From Tigriopus japonicus (lineage: Eukaryota; Arthropoda; Copepoda; Harpacticoida; Harpacticidae): a stretch of DNA of 64,000 nucleotides. The position numbers were made by a program, and so were the translations under genes. Within the stretch, counting starts at the first letter, position 1. Every line of letters begins with the position of its first letter. This document shows, one piece after another, positions 1 through 12,632 of the stretch. The notes under the pieces were generated by a model. The model saw only the letters and a list, made by a program, of their open reading frames with translations, was not told the origin of the DNA and made no database searches. Where the stretch lies: contig JAAGOF010000071.1 of assembly GCA_010645155.1 (NCBI GenBank), positions 555,106-619,105 on the forward strand, read 5' to 3'.

Positions 1-3000
1 GGTTCAACCTCAAATCCGTTGACATAAAATAGGGATGTCGGTATTTTCAAGGGAGTTGAGCCTGTTAAATATCCTTTTTGATTGAAGATGTCGTTTTAGA
101 CGCACTCAAATACATTGTATTTGTTTCCTTGTCATCATGAATTGTCGATCTCAATCGGCTTCAAGTTTGTACGTAATCTTTGTAACGCTCAAGGGTTTTT
201 GTTTGAATCTCCACCGAAATTGTTGCAAAATGCAGAATCACAGTGCAAACATTTCAATTTGGTCTTCAAAGAACCAAACTACCAAATCATTCAGATTATT
301 TCAGGATATCCTTACCTTTGATAGACTAGCTCTTACTTTTGTTTTGATCTTGGAACATCGAGAAGAAAAAATTTCAAATCACATCACGTACTCTATCTCG
401 TCTCAAATGACTGCAGATCACCCAATGAATGCTCCGATACCGAAATTATCGCTCGATCTCAACATTGAACTTCATCATTTAAAAGGATCTTTTTAAGCAA
501 AACGAAATGACATTTGACCCTGAAATTGAAGGCCCAATCATTATGAAAGAGTGCACAAGCAATCTCTCGGATCTCCAAGATCCCGTTCCCTATTGAGAGC
601 ACCACAATGATCACCAATTCCATTGGCAACGTGATTGATGCGATTCAATTGGAGGACTTCCAAATGCAAACCCCCTGAAATGGGTCAAAATCGATCTGCG
701 GCTCGAGTTCGGGTGCTAAATCTAAATTGGCCTTGACAGTGGAATTAACCTCACTCAATTTCCTTGGCACTCAGAGCCATTAAATCGGTGGTGCATTACC
801 CACTCATGACTGAGAATCCCCACTCGAACAACTCGTGCTCGAATTTTTAGGGCTCTTCCAAAATCCCCCCATCATCATCTCTGTCGATGGTGATGATGTG
901 AATTGTGGCTCAGGGAACCCGTGAAAATACACTTGAGAGAATCCCTCTTCCTCCTCCCTCTCCATCTTTGCCCTGTTCGAAACGATTTTATCGGGTCCAT
1001 TTATTTTTAATTCGTGACTTCCAAGACCTTTCGCATATACTTCTTTCGGTGGATGGAGGTGCGGTGCTAGTGCACCTATGTAGTCCTCAATGTTGTTAAT
1101 GTTCTGAAGCAACTTGAACACTATTGAGAACATCATGGCGATGAAATGGCACTTACTGTGAACCTAACCTTCCTGGCTCGTTGGCCACAGATGAGCTGAC
1201 TTAAGCTCAGGTGAGTTTATCCTTTACTCTTTTTTTCGGCTTCAACGCTCAAGGAGTCCCAATCAACGATCTCCTGCCAAATGCATTGGAATGAGGCACA
1301 AGGGCTGAGAGAATATGCCAATACATCTTGGGATTATTACTTCAAGCTGAGTACTTCATGGTTGCATTGGAGATATCGTTCCTTGTACGTAGGCGATATT
1401 CATCACGAGTCAAGTCGTCTCTGTGCTCATGGTTGGGTTATCTTCTGATCTCACACACATCAATTCATTTCTCCGGTTTAATTTCCACCGAAGACAAAGT
1501 GGGGCCATGTGAGCAGTGCGAAACCCATCGACATCATCTCCGAGTTGTTTTTCGTATTCGTTTCCGTGTGAGGAAGTCGGGTCGAGCAAAAAAATCCCAT
1601 GAATTCTGATCAAAATCAAAAAGGAGATCCAAAGAAATGCTAGTAAAAAAGCCATTGGGGCACATACATGTATATTTATGCATGGGGTATACGTACGCGC
1701 GTACGTACTTTCGTGCTTAGAGCAGACACCTGATCTGACAACGAGAACAAAGCCCATCCTGCACATCCTCATTTCAATTTCCTCGTTTTTACTTTTGCCA
1801 CAAGGGAATGGAAAAAGGACCCCAGAAATGAAAAGTCACATGCTACACTAAAACGATATTCGTGTTTGGAAAAGCACATCTTTTTTGGTGCTTGAATAGC
1901 TTGGAATATTCGAACATTGTTTCTGATAAGATTATACCACTCGACAAATTTGACATTTTGCCAAAGCTACAATACAAAATATCTACGTATGTTTCCCAAG
2001 CGGAAATATAATCAGAAAGACCTTTTTTGACGTTTTATTGGTTGGCAGCTTACTCAAAAGGGATATTAGTAGTACAAAAAAGAGGGGTTTCAATAGTTGG
2101 AAACATGTATCAAATTAGTTTTCTATATCAGATTTTTTTTGGGGGGGAAAGGGCACCCATACACCGCGCAAAAAGTCAAAAATGGAAGGAAAAGAGGAAG
2201 TATTGGAATTCTAACTCTTGTTCACATTTGACTGAAGCCGTGAATCTATTTAAGGCTGATTTATAGTGATATTATGGGTATCAAGAGGATTGGAATGCGG
2301 GGTTTGCACATTTTCAACTTTTCACCCCATCGGCGATTCGGCGTTTGCAAATGATGAATTGCGATTTCAAAATGCATGGAATCGCATCAAATTTATGTTA
2401 ATCTCACACGCCCAAAGAGCCTCCATTTTTTGCCTTTTTCAAGTGACTCTCGAAGCAACCTGCAATTCCAAGTTCCTGCTCAAAGCACCCACATTCACCA
2501 TGAATGGTTTTGTTGGTCAGGAGCTCAGTAATAAGGTACAATTTGCTCTCAAGGTGGTTTGTTTTCAACGAACCATTCCTCGTCTTTTCTGCAACTCTAA
2601 TCTGATTTTATGCGTTGTGTCCACTTTGTTCGTTCAAAGTTTGTTGTAAAGTCAAGAGCCACTCGAGCTTCCAAAACCGAGCAATGAACCGGGACCGCGA
2701 TAATTGATATGTGTTGTCAAACTTTGTTATCGCGTCTTGCCAGATTTCCAATAAATCAAACCTAACCATGGTTTGCATACCAAGCATTGGCAAATTGAGG
2801 TTGTTATGCCAACGGTCGATTAATCCGGATTCAGTGGCATCAATGCGGGATAAATTCCATCCGTTTATTAGGGAGGCGAGCGAGCAACGAGTCGGGGATT
2901 TCCGGTTTTAGGCTTCAATGCATTCTTGACTCAACTAATTCCAAGTTATGAGTGATTATCCCTCTTCTTGTTGCCAGTTTTCCACGGGTCTGCGACCTGC

Positions 3001-3358
3001 CTTCACCATTAGTATTCCAATGGCTGCTACCATATCCATTCGACGCCGAGTTATCTCAACACGAGGTTAGGTAGACGGGGGAATATTATTTCAAGAGAGA
3101 AAACAAATTCTTGGAATGTCTTTGGCCTTGGTATCTCTCATCCAGACGCATCAATGATATGAGCTTAACAAGCCGAAGGACTTTCTTTGAAATCATGTCG
3201 AGTCAACTTAATCCCATATGAGTGGTCTAGCTTGATTATCAATGCCAAAATATGGCAATGAGTTCCCAAGATCATAGGTATCGATGTCATGTTGTCACGT
3301 TGATGATGCCTTGCTTCTCTTCTCTTCCTTCTTTGGGATTGCCGCTCGCGACAAACAG
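1..3358. other. No supported exon; probable upstream intron of the adhesion-receptor-like gene
   Basis: I see no convincing coding exon here. The first exon of the downstream gene begins at 3359 with two codon bases missing, so an upstream coding exon must exist. I looked here for the missing first half of the lectin domain (Cys-rich, with an Ala-x-Tyr-Gly-Arg core) and did not find it, so it probably lies left of the window. Open frames of about 60-127 codons on both strands show no domain signature or splice context. A run near 2990-3071 is flanked by AG and GT but does not translate to lectin-like sequence. Confidence 0.5.
1690..1707. repeat. 18-bp perfect palindrome
   Basis: TACGTACGCGCGTACGTA reads identically on both strands. 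It sits in alternating purine-pyrimidine sequence, next to a GTATAC and TATATTTATGCAT stretch. No gene is adjacent. Confidence 0.9.
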
Positions 3359-3477
3359 ATGCGATGACCACCCGATGTGTTTGCTCTCTGCCACAATCGA
3401 GCAGTTTCAAGCTGATCCTTGTAATAACACGAGGAAATATCTGGAAGCACATTACTATTGTCACAATGGCACTGAAG
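3359..3477 (+). other. Exon encoding the second half of a SUEL/galactose-binding lectin domain
   Basis: The exon begins in phase with two bases missing and ends with one leftover G. The translation carries the family signature C-x5-C, then F-x2-DPC, NTRKYLE and Y-x-C (residues about 1-36). In latrophilins this region reads C-x-G-K-x2-C ... F-G-x-DPC-x-GTYKYLEVxYxC, so the last four conserved features are in place. The acceptor at 3357-3358 follows a pyrimidine-rich tract. The donor is AAG|GTAACG, and the leftover G joins the TT at 3651 to make Val. An overlapping frame on the + strand continues through 3590 but is intronic. Confidence 0.8.
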
Positions 3478-6400
3478 GTAACGATGTTAATCGGAATTGT
3501 AGCATTGCTCGTAGCCAACCAGGATGTCGCCAAATTTGTCACCGTCTTGTCGTTTCTTGCATGGCTTGGAGGTCTATACAAACTCAATAGAATGCACGTT
3601 ATGCCGTTCGGTACTTGTTCATTCGAGTAATATTTCATCTTCCATCCTAGTTTCGACTACCACGACCACCACCAAACGTCCTTTACCTCCGTGGATGCGA
3701 ACCACCCGCTATTCCACCACTTCCACCACAATCCTTCCGCCAACAGATCAAGAGGCCAAAGATGACTCGAAAAGGAGGCGTGTTCCCATCACACTCCCAC
3801 CTACACGACCTCAAGAGTCACCCGAGTCTATTCCCGGTGTTCGAGGGAATGAACAATCAATGGCCAAGAGCATCTTGAACAAGTTCCTAAGCTCTTCGAT
3901 CTCGTCCACCAATATAATGGACACGAGTGAGACTCCGGTCACTCTATTGGATGGGAACCATGGGATGGGGAAGGATGGTGAGAGTACGGCCATTATGGTG
4001 GACTCTCGTCCAACAACTACGACGACTACCACTACTTCCACCACTACTACTGAAGTGACCACCACGACCGTCCCACCCACAACGACTGCCAAAGAGTGGA
4101 TCAGAAAGAATCACGTGGTTGAATTTCCCACAACGGAATCCCCCAAACCCAATCCCAAAGCCAGTTTGGTGGATGAAAGGAGTTTTAGTGCCAACCCTAT
4201 ATTGGACTATCCCGGGTATTGCTCGCCTCGTCGAGTTCGAACCCTGGATTGGAGTTGGACTCGGCCCAATACTGTGGCTGTCATGCCTTGTCCCTTGACA
4301 ACATCGGGACTGGCTCGATGGAAATGTGGACCAGATGGGCAATATGTCACGCCCCATCCGGATTTGAGCCAGTGCCAGTCCATCTGGTTGAAGAAGATTC
4401 GGAGTCGGTTGATCCATGAACAGCTATCTCTAGTTCATGTGGCTCGTGATATCCTTTATCATCTGGGCAGCCATCCTCTCTTTGGAGGCGACCTTCAGAC
4501 TTTGGCGGGAGTGTTGGATCTCATGACCGCGGGACTTCGAGGTGAATTGTCAGGCATTCCTACCCGTGAACAGCGAAAGGCTGTGGTAGCAGAGTATGTC
4601 CAAAGTGCGGTGCATGTGTCCAGCCAAGTGTTGGAAGATCGCAATGTGATAAGTGGTGCTTGGAAAGATCTTCCCAGTCTTCAAGAGCGGCTTCACGTGT
4701 TTTCGGCCTTCTTGACTGTCCTCGAAGATGCAGGTCTGTTACTCTTGGAAGGAGCTGTTCAAGATAACCTCGAGACCACCGTTCAAGGCAAAAATGTCCG
4801 TAAGTGATTTTTCCATTCATTTCAAGCAGGTGTGAGAATTTCCACCAGCTTTGGCGTTATCAGGGGTTTCGACAATTAAGGTAGCGGGAAATGATTTTTT
4901 TTTTACATTTGATTTTCTTCTCGTGCACTTCCTTCGATTCAGCTTCCCGTTAGCAGGACCATCAACCATCTTGGTTGTTTAGGTGCTCTGACCAAATAAG
5001 CGAGAGAAATTCATTATCATCACAAGTTCCGCCCCAAACAGTCCGTCCCAACCACACATTTCTCTAGTAGGTTGGGATTGAGGAGTGACTGAGTAAGTGA
5101 GTGAGTGAAGAAGGGCCCTTTTTTCGAGTTGATTACCGCCACCATCGCAACCACGACGACCATCATTATCACCACCACCACCTTGCCTCAGAAACAATCC
5201 CACTAACTAGGCAAATTGACTTCTTTGATGAATAGCTCTTGGGCAGAAGTGAGCATAGGCAATTATGAGCATTGTTTCACAATATTTTCCTTGGGCACTT
5301 CAAGAGGTCTCTGATCTCGGGCGTCTATTTCTGAAAGTGAAATGGAGAACCAGAAGAAATTCAAAACGTCAACCCATCCATCAAATGTTTTTTGCCTAGA
5401 CCTTCGTCTGACCAAAGACCTCACACAAATACACGCAAACACTCACATATGGTGGGCAAATCATGGTTTTCTTGTGCTTCTTTGAGTGGTGGTGATGACC
5501 TCTGGTCCTTCTGGAACTGATTAACGTGGTGTTAATTGGAATTCAAGAATGGAGGGGCTCCTATTTCTTTCGTTCATTGACATAATCTTCGTACACGTCA
5601 TGACAATGAAGAAACACAAACGGTGTTTGTGTTCTAAATACGGTGGTCCAATATCAAGATGATTGCCTTCAAGCCCATTCAAAGCGAACAGATCAAAATG
5701 TAAATCAATCAAAGACCGCTATACGTTGTGTTGCAACATATCTGTGGTGCAAGTTCACTAGGTCATTCGTTTCCTTGAGGGATTTTTGACAGGCCAATTT
5801 CACCCATGCCCACTTCCAATCGAGAGGGACCAAAGAACTTAAAAGTGGCCGTCAATGTAAGGAAATTCCCCATTGTGTAAATTACAAGACAAGAATTAGA
5901 CGAGAAGAATAACCTTGTCTTCTCTCTAATTTTGCTCAATCATCATAAATCTTTGTTTTCCCCCGTTTTAATCTCAAGTTTATTGGATGTTGGGCGTATA
6001 TTTGAATGACGAGAACTTCTTGGTAATGGAACTTTCATCCCAGATATGCCGTCCATCATCCAAGTAGTACCTCTCTGGTCAGAGAGTTGCTTGAAAACAA
6101 AAACCCAGTTCACATTCACAGTTTACACCCAGTCAAGAACTTGTGAGGCTCTAAAAATTATGACCCGCACATAACTCACTTCCGAGTGGTTTTCAACTTG
6201 GCCCAGCCATGTGTTGATGATATTTAAGGGCTAAACTCTCTCGAGATGAGTTACGAAGAGCGCGATGAATGCAAATGATCCAGAAATAACGCTCTCGAGT
6301 TCCCAGTGCAACGACAAAATGGTTCAGCATTGACTGCATTCATAAGAGACCCACCACAAACACGCTCAACAATGGAGGAATGTTCGAAGCATGCCGTGAT

Positions 6401-9400
6401 TGGGCTTGATACAAAAAAGCATCCTCCTCTTCGCCTAGTCTTGACGGAATTGCATCGAGCGAAAGGGGATGTTTCGCATTTTTTGTGAGTTTTTATTGGC
6501 GTGATGTCCAGCGAAGAATCAGGCCATCGTAAATGCAAATTTTTATCGCATTCTCGGAATCATTCTTGGGCAGCACCGAGTAGTGAATGAGGAAGCTTTT
6601 ATTTCCCCCCAAACATCCTGGGTGGATCGTAAATGTGTGCCATTAGTTAGGAGGTGGTCCCTGGCCGCACATCTGTAGCTTAGCACTAAAACAAGCTAAG
6701 GCACAATGGAGGGCAGGCAATCCGACAGTTAACAAATCATGTTTGATGCCCAGCCATAAGCATCTTATGCCGAACTTTAAGCACTTGCGGCACGGTAGGT
6801 ACATACGAAGAGGGTGCCCCTTTCCTGTTACCCAGAATCCTTTCCAAAAGGTGAGAGGATGCCGACGCTTGAGTTGTTGTAGATGCTCAGTCAGAAAGAG
6901 ACTAGTTTTGCATGAGAGATCGCGACACGATGAAACCACGATAACAACCGCCTGAAATTTGAGCTCAGGGCTGCCATGGATCCTCGAGCTAGTTTTGGCT
7001 TTGAATCGAAGGCAAGACCGCTTCAGTGGCCATTCAAGGAGTAAAACAATTCATTAGGACACCGATCTGTTTTAAGTGGTGGTCCTGACTTGGCCCTTTG
7101 TTTAACTTTCATAGGCACCCTGAGGCCATGTCCGTGAATTAAAACGTGCAATTTCGACACCTTGAAAAAATAGAGTTTCATGTAAAGATACCATAATGAC
7201 GGCTTGCTGCAATGGCCTCAATGGGCTGGGACGATCTTGATGGCGATGTTCGTCGTTCGCCCTTTGGCCAAAGTACTAAAAGCGAGTGGACTGGTTGGTT
7301 GTGATACTTTTGCATGATGATGATGATGTTTGGTAAGACAACTGGGGCAAAATATGCCTCCAAGAGACTCCTAAACTAATGGAAGGAGACCCATATTTTG
7401 GCTATTGTTTTCTTCTTCTCACCAATCCACATGAAAGTCAATGTGCTCATATGGATACGGTATCAACGATTTTGCCAAAGTTTGGTACTTCTCAATACCC
7501 ACGTATTTTTGCCAGAAGAAAGACAAACGATAGCATTGTATATATCATTTGATAAATCAAATATCTACTGATGAGCCATACTTATCGAGACTTGTTTTGT
7601 ATCACAAAATTGTTTATTATGGTTTTGTTTATTACTTAAGAAAGCAAAAATAGGAAGAAAATACACAACATAAATTGTAACGTAGTTGAGGTGTTAAAAA
7701 AATAAAAGGGGAATGTAGAAAACTTTCTCCATGAAAGTTTGCCGCAAAATTAGTTGAAATGTATTATTCGGTAACGGATTTTAGACCCAGTAAGAGAAAC
7801 TCGTTCTTTTTGGCAAATTTGATGCATGAGATGAACGTTTTCAAGCATAATTTGGCAGTTATAGCGTCCAAATCACAGAGAAAGGATAATGCCTCTGGAC
7901 AAAATGATTACACCCTTGCTCTCTCATTTATTGGTCACCAATTAGGCTTCTGAAAAGCCAAGTCATCTCGTCTTGGCTTTCGTAGCATCTGTTCATCAAA
8001 CCTTCAAATTGGAAGATATCTCCGACTGCCGAATGACATCGAATTACACTTTTTGACGTTGTGAAATGAAAATGAGTAGCTTTGAATGGAAGATGATGCT
8101 CTTTCCTTATCTTTCCTTCTAACCTTCACGGATCTTTGAATGGGCAATACGGGGATCGATGATCACCTACCCATTTATTACGAGACACACAAGGGAAAAA
8201 AGAAGGAAGCCCCCTCCTCTCATAAGAATTTCTGGCAGACCTCTCGTTACTTCATTCGTTTTGGGGTAGGGTATTTTTCGGTCATTTAAATTTCAAATTC
8301 TCAAAACTCCCGTTGTTATGGTGTGACCCTCGCTCGCTTCATACAGCAACTGCTATTCCTACAATGCGCCCAATAGGGTGGATGAGATCCTTGAAGTCTC
8401 CATAAAACATGCCAATAAAAAAGAACATGGATTCCAACGGCAAATCCAACCCTTCTTTTTCCCCCCTTTCTTCGGACTTCTCTGAAAAAGCCCCCACCAA
8501 CTCTGTGAGCTGAGATTCGACATTTTACAGCCCACATGTAGTGGCACATAAAATCAAGTAAGAGAATGGAAATTATGGTTTCTAAGAGTTCCTAAAGAGC
8601 TAACTCGTTTAACAGAACAAAGAGTGACTGACGTTTGCTTCAATAGAGAGCAGTGGTAGTCGTAGTTGCATGAGCAAGTACGCAGTCAGGGATTTATTTA
8701 CCGTAAACACGCTACAAGAAGGAGCCCATTAATTTGATGCCATGTCCTTGGAGTGTTCGCAAGATGTGGGTACAATTAATATGCAGGCCATCCAAGTGAA
8801 GGTGTGAACTTTGAGCTACGAGCTTGGTGGGTACGTTCATCAGATATTGATTGCTTGGCATCCAAGGCTTGATCGGACTCATTGATACTGTCTGAGAAGC
8901 TCCCATTAAAATGTCAAAATAAGCCACTTATCTACGTACTAGAACACCTATTCAATGTCATGGTGCGTCAGAAAAAAAGCCCCTAAACCTCCAGTTCAAG
9001 GTTGGTTTGTTCTTCCTTGTTCTGATCTCCCAACTTTATTCCTCGGCTTCTTCTCATTTGCCAATCCTATTAGTGTAACTCGTGGAAATGAGCCTCAATT
9101 AGTGGTAGTGGGCATTTCCATTTCTTATGGCACCACTCAGATCTAATTTGACCCTCACGAGTGCAGAAGGATCACAATTATAAGCACTGGCCAAACCGCG
9201 TTTGTGGCAAGGTATTTACGACATTTCATTTCAAGTCTTAACTATTTAGCCCACTTCGAACTTTATTGATCGTTCAAGACAAGCGAACAAGAGCCTCCCA
9301 ATCAAACCTCAAATTTTGGGTCTCCACGTACAACGGACCTTTGTGAGGAATTATTCTCTGGAAAGCCTTCCCCAAAAATGTGGGAAAACGTCTGGTCAAG

Positions 9401-12400
9401 CAGTCAAAATAACTTTTCAATTGATAAGAATCGCCCGTTTTCCTGGCCAAAGCTCACCGCTCATTTGAGTAATTGGACGATGGCCAACTGAAGACGGGAT
9501 CCAGTTTGGTCAGTTTGTCCACAGATCAACGATTGGGATGATCTTCGAACAAAACTGGATTGTCCAAGTTTGATTCTCGTTTGATGGATGATTGTAATTG
9601 CTCCATTGTGGCTTTAACAAGGTGCTCAAAACTCGGACCTGTGGAGCTGAGAGGTGTCTGATGATCAAATCCAGATGTCATATGCGTTATTGAAGACATC
9701 AGATAGTGGAAACAACATCTTGAGAGGCTCCTCGACCGTTCCAAAAACCTGCTGAATCGAGCATTCCTCTCGCGAAGGATTTAAATTCCGATGCCTGAGA
9801 AAACGACGAGACGAGAGAAAGAAAGAAAGAAAGAAAGAAGGGAAAAAGACTTCTCGTTATAATTCATTTGTCGACCAAATTGGCTCTATTGCTTGCTCCA
9901 TTTCTCGTAATTCTGGAGGCACTCATTTGGCAGATATAGAAAAAGCCGCTCGAAATTAAGGAATCTTCTTGAGAGTGCCCTCCCATTTCGAAAGCTATAA
10001 TAATGTAGTTCGTACTCATGTACGGCACTTCTGAACCTATTCGTGTTCTGCATCGACCAAGAACTCCTCTCAAGCATAAAGCTGGGTAGGAAAGTGGCAT
10101 TGGACAATTATGCAAATTGTCTTCATTGCAAAAAACGGCAAATTTTCTCGGATCGGGCTGGGCCTTTTAAAAACCCGTTTAATGAGAAGATTGCTCATTA
10201 AAACATGCTGCACCCATCCAGCCCCCCAAGTCCTTTTGGAGTTCATGAGCCAAAAATATTATGTATCCTTCTTCCCGACCTAACATTTTGAAACTAAATT
10301 TTGCACTATAGAGGTGAAATTTTCTTCTGATAACTCTGAAATATTTCTTTAAAAAATGTATTTTATCTGTCAGTCCTGGAGCAGAGAATCAAAAAGTTTT
10401 CTCAGGGACTTAATTAACTTTAACCTTCCATTGTCAGCATGTTATCTTTCAGTGACTTGACTGCCTACTATGTTAAGAAAATTAAAATACAACAAAACGA
10501 ACCAAAAAGTCTTAATGCAAGGAAATCTCAGCTCATGCAAGAAGATCTTCACACGAAGTGTCTACCTTTAAGTTCCTGAAGCAAAAGTTTGGTCGGGTTG
10601 AGCGCTGTTTCGTAGGTGGAAAGAGGGAGAGTGGGTAGACCATTAAAAAAATTGTGAGCAAGTCCAAAAAAGCGAGGAACAGCGATAACCAATTAAGAGA
10701 CGAAAGAAAGGCGATTAGGTTTCCTGTCCATGATTTTTGATTGTTCTTTTTCAGTGATCTCGGTGCGCAATGTGAGCTTTCGGCAGATGCTACCCATGAA
10801 TTTGCCCAGTGAAGCGGCCTTGGCAGCCAAAGATTGGTCGGGACGCACGGAATCCGTGATGGTTCCGCCAGTGGTCCTCATGGAGAACATGGAACGAGGC
10901 GGCGGAACCAATGTTGTTTTTGTGATGATCAAGAATGGAAAACTCATCGCTAATGAGGATCCCAATCAAGCTGATGACCCAGCCCTCGATGAGAGGTATG
11001 CATTAGAACACTAGATTTATGACACGGCGTTGCCTTATCAATAAAAATGCCCGTCTTATTTTAGTGTGCGAAAAGAACCAGTTCATGGCGAGAGTCCAAG
11101 GTCCATTTCGAAGGATCCCGTACCCAAAAACATGATCTCCCACGTCTTGAGTGTGGCCTTAGGGGGACCCAATGCCAAACATCACGAGCACTTCCTTCCT
11201 AAGACACCGAAACCCTTGGAGATCACGTTTCAGCACCTCGTTCCCAATGTGACGAGTCCTAAATGTGTGTTTTGGCATCCTCGCCATCAGGATTGGTCGT
11301 TCCAAGGTTGTCAATTGGTCAAGACCAATCAATCTCACTCAATTTGTTCCTGTGAACATCTGTCGTCTTACGCTTTGGTGGATGGCGGACTTCATTCGGA
11401 TCCAAGCCATGATTGGCCTTGGTGGATGTGGATCGCGATCATTTTGATCATAAGCCTGGTCGGGGTCGGGATCTTTATCCTTATGGCCTTCATTTGCATC
11501 GTTTGCAAAAGACGGGTGGGTTGAAACAAATGCATGCTTATTTGCATGTACTGTACGTAGTCTTTTCTACTCATGTAATGGTAAGTACTCCATAAATTCA
11601 GACACAATCCTTCCTTTTGCATTTGCAGAGAGGTTGGCAGAAACCCCTAAAAGATGAAGCTATGGAGCCTCAATCAGGCCTTTGCTGTTGTTTGAAATCC
11701 ACCAAAATGGGCACATCTCATTCCGACAGCTTCCAAGACCATCATGACATGCTAGAAAGTCCCACATTTCATCAGAACAACCCAAGACTTCGGGATAATA
11801 TGGAAAGTCACTTAGACCGCGGAATGGTATGTGTTTCCTTTAAATTATTTACCTTTTCAGAGTTCTCAAAGATTGATTGTGTTGTCATTTTCCATTCCAG
11901 CACTTGACTTTGCGACCAATGATTTCCAATCCCATGCCATCGTCAGATCCTCCTCCTGATTTGGTCCGCATGCAACAGTTCAACACGCAACCATTTCCTC
12001 AACACACCGCCCCAAGACGTAGCAATCCTCACTTCCAGCCTCAGCCTCAAGAGGCCACTCCATGGCATCATCACACAACCCGACCAACCACGTCGAACCT
12101 GGCGGCTCGAAACAAATGGCATGGTCCAGGGAGTACCAAAGTGGTCGAAACTCCGGAACGACCTCTCCTCACGGATTTTCCCTCGCCGGGACAATTCAGC
12201 AATACCAACCATATTTATATGGAAGTCCAGGACCCTTGGCATCAGGGCCATTACGAAATGGATCCTAATTACTCGCCTACCACCCTGATCAACCACCATC
12301 AACCCATTCATTTACCCATCATGGTGGCTGAGAGCTCAAACAGCTCGCAGAGTAGTGGCTACGCCAGTGCCACGTTCCAAAACCAGCAGCAAAAGGTGCC

Positions 12401-12632
12401 CACTTCTGGGAGGGATGAATCCGGGGGTGGGTCTAGTCAGGTGTTTGCCATCAGCTCCCGGGGACATCATCCTACAAATGGGCGATTGGGTAGTACCTCA
12501 TCGTCTCGAAGTCGGCCAAATAACCTATTTAAAGGCACCAATGGTCGTCCCAAGTATCAATATTCCGGTCGGGAAGACCACAGTTTGAAGTCTCCAGGTT
12601 CCATGTCTGTTGAACACACTCAGCTCATTTAA
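3359..12632 (+). CDS. Latrophilin-like single-pass adhesion protein (SUEL lectin, HormR, GAIN/GPS, one TM), 5' partial
   Basis: Exons are 3359-3477, 3651-4799, 10755-10995, 11065-11515, 11629-11826 and 11901-12632. All junctions are GT-AG and all phases agree (963 codons visible plus stop). Order of parts: C-terminal half of a SUEL galactose-binding lectin domain; a Thr/Pro-rich, mucin-like linker; a HormR motif at about 4208-4396 (CPLTTSG, DLSQCQS-W); a GAIN domain split by a 5.96-kb intron; a GPS at 11264-11383 (CVFW, W, GC, CSCEHLSS); one transmembrane helix at about 11417-11506; then KRR and a 334-residue tail rich in Pro, Gln, His and Ser. This is the latrophilin (Cirl/ADGRL) ectodomain order, but helices 2-7 are absent. 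The family is a plasma-membrane adhesion receptor that self-cleaves at the GPS. N-glycosylation sequons lie at NNT, NGT, NVS, NVT and NQS. I infer a cell-surface adhesion or decoy receptor; ligand unknown. No signal peptide is visible because the 5' end is missing. Confidence 0.88.
4800..10754 (+). other. 5.96-kb intron inside the GAIN domain
   Basis: The donor is TCC|GTAAGTG and the acceptor TTCTTTTTCAG|TG. Joining gives C+TG = Leu and continues the GAIN sequence. I find no supported gene on either strand inside it. A (GAAA)n microsatellite lies at 9817-9840. Several 60-98-codon open frames have no recognisable domain. Confidence 0.85.
9817..9840 (+). repeat. (GAAA)n microsatellite
   Basis: Six tandem tetranucleotides, the last imperfect (ending GAAG), within the large intron. 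Confidence 0.9.
11264..11515 (+). other. GPS autoproteolysis motif and the single transmembrane helix
   Basis: The four GPS cysteines and two tryptophans are present. The predicted cleavage site is His-Leu|Ser, between 11362 and 11363. Downstream, SSYALVD resembles the TNFAVLM-type tethered agonist of adhesion GPCRs. About 17 residues later a helix of roughly 28 hydrophobic residues runs from about 11417 to 11506 and is followed by Lys-Arg-Arg, a normal stop-transfer signal. Adhesion GPCRs have helix 1 at this spacing and then six more. Here the next exon is hydrophilic and starts with a Cys-Cys-Cys cluster (a plausible palmitoylation site). Confidence 0.85.
11516..11580 (+). other. Optional exon extension between two alternative 5' splice sites
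   Basis: The reading-frame-preserving donor is CGG|GTGGGT at 11516, which is weak. A stronger GTAAGT donor lies at 11581. Using the second one adds Val-Gly and then an in-frame TGA at 11522-11524, which would end the protein right after the transmembrane helix. Both donors share the acceptor at 11628. This is an inference from splice-site sequence only. Confidence 0.4.

Noticed and set aside
3524..3650. Extension of the second exon upstream of 3651 as coding sequence
   Set aside because: The lectin exon ends at 3477 with one leftover base that fits the acceptor at 3650 exactly (Val). The upstream part of the frame is intronic.
11943..12311. 122-codon minus-strand frame
   Set aside because: Shadow of the last exon of the adhesion-receptor-like gene.
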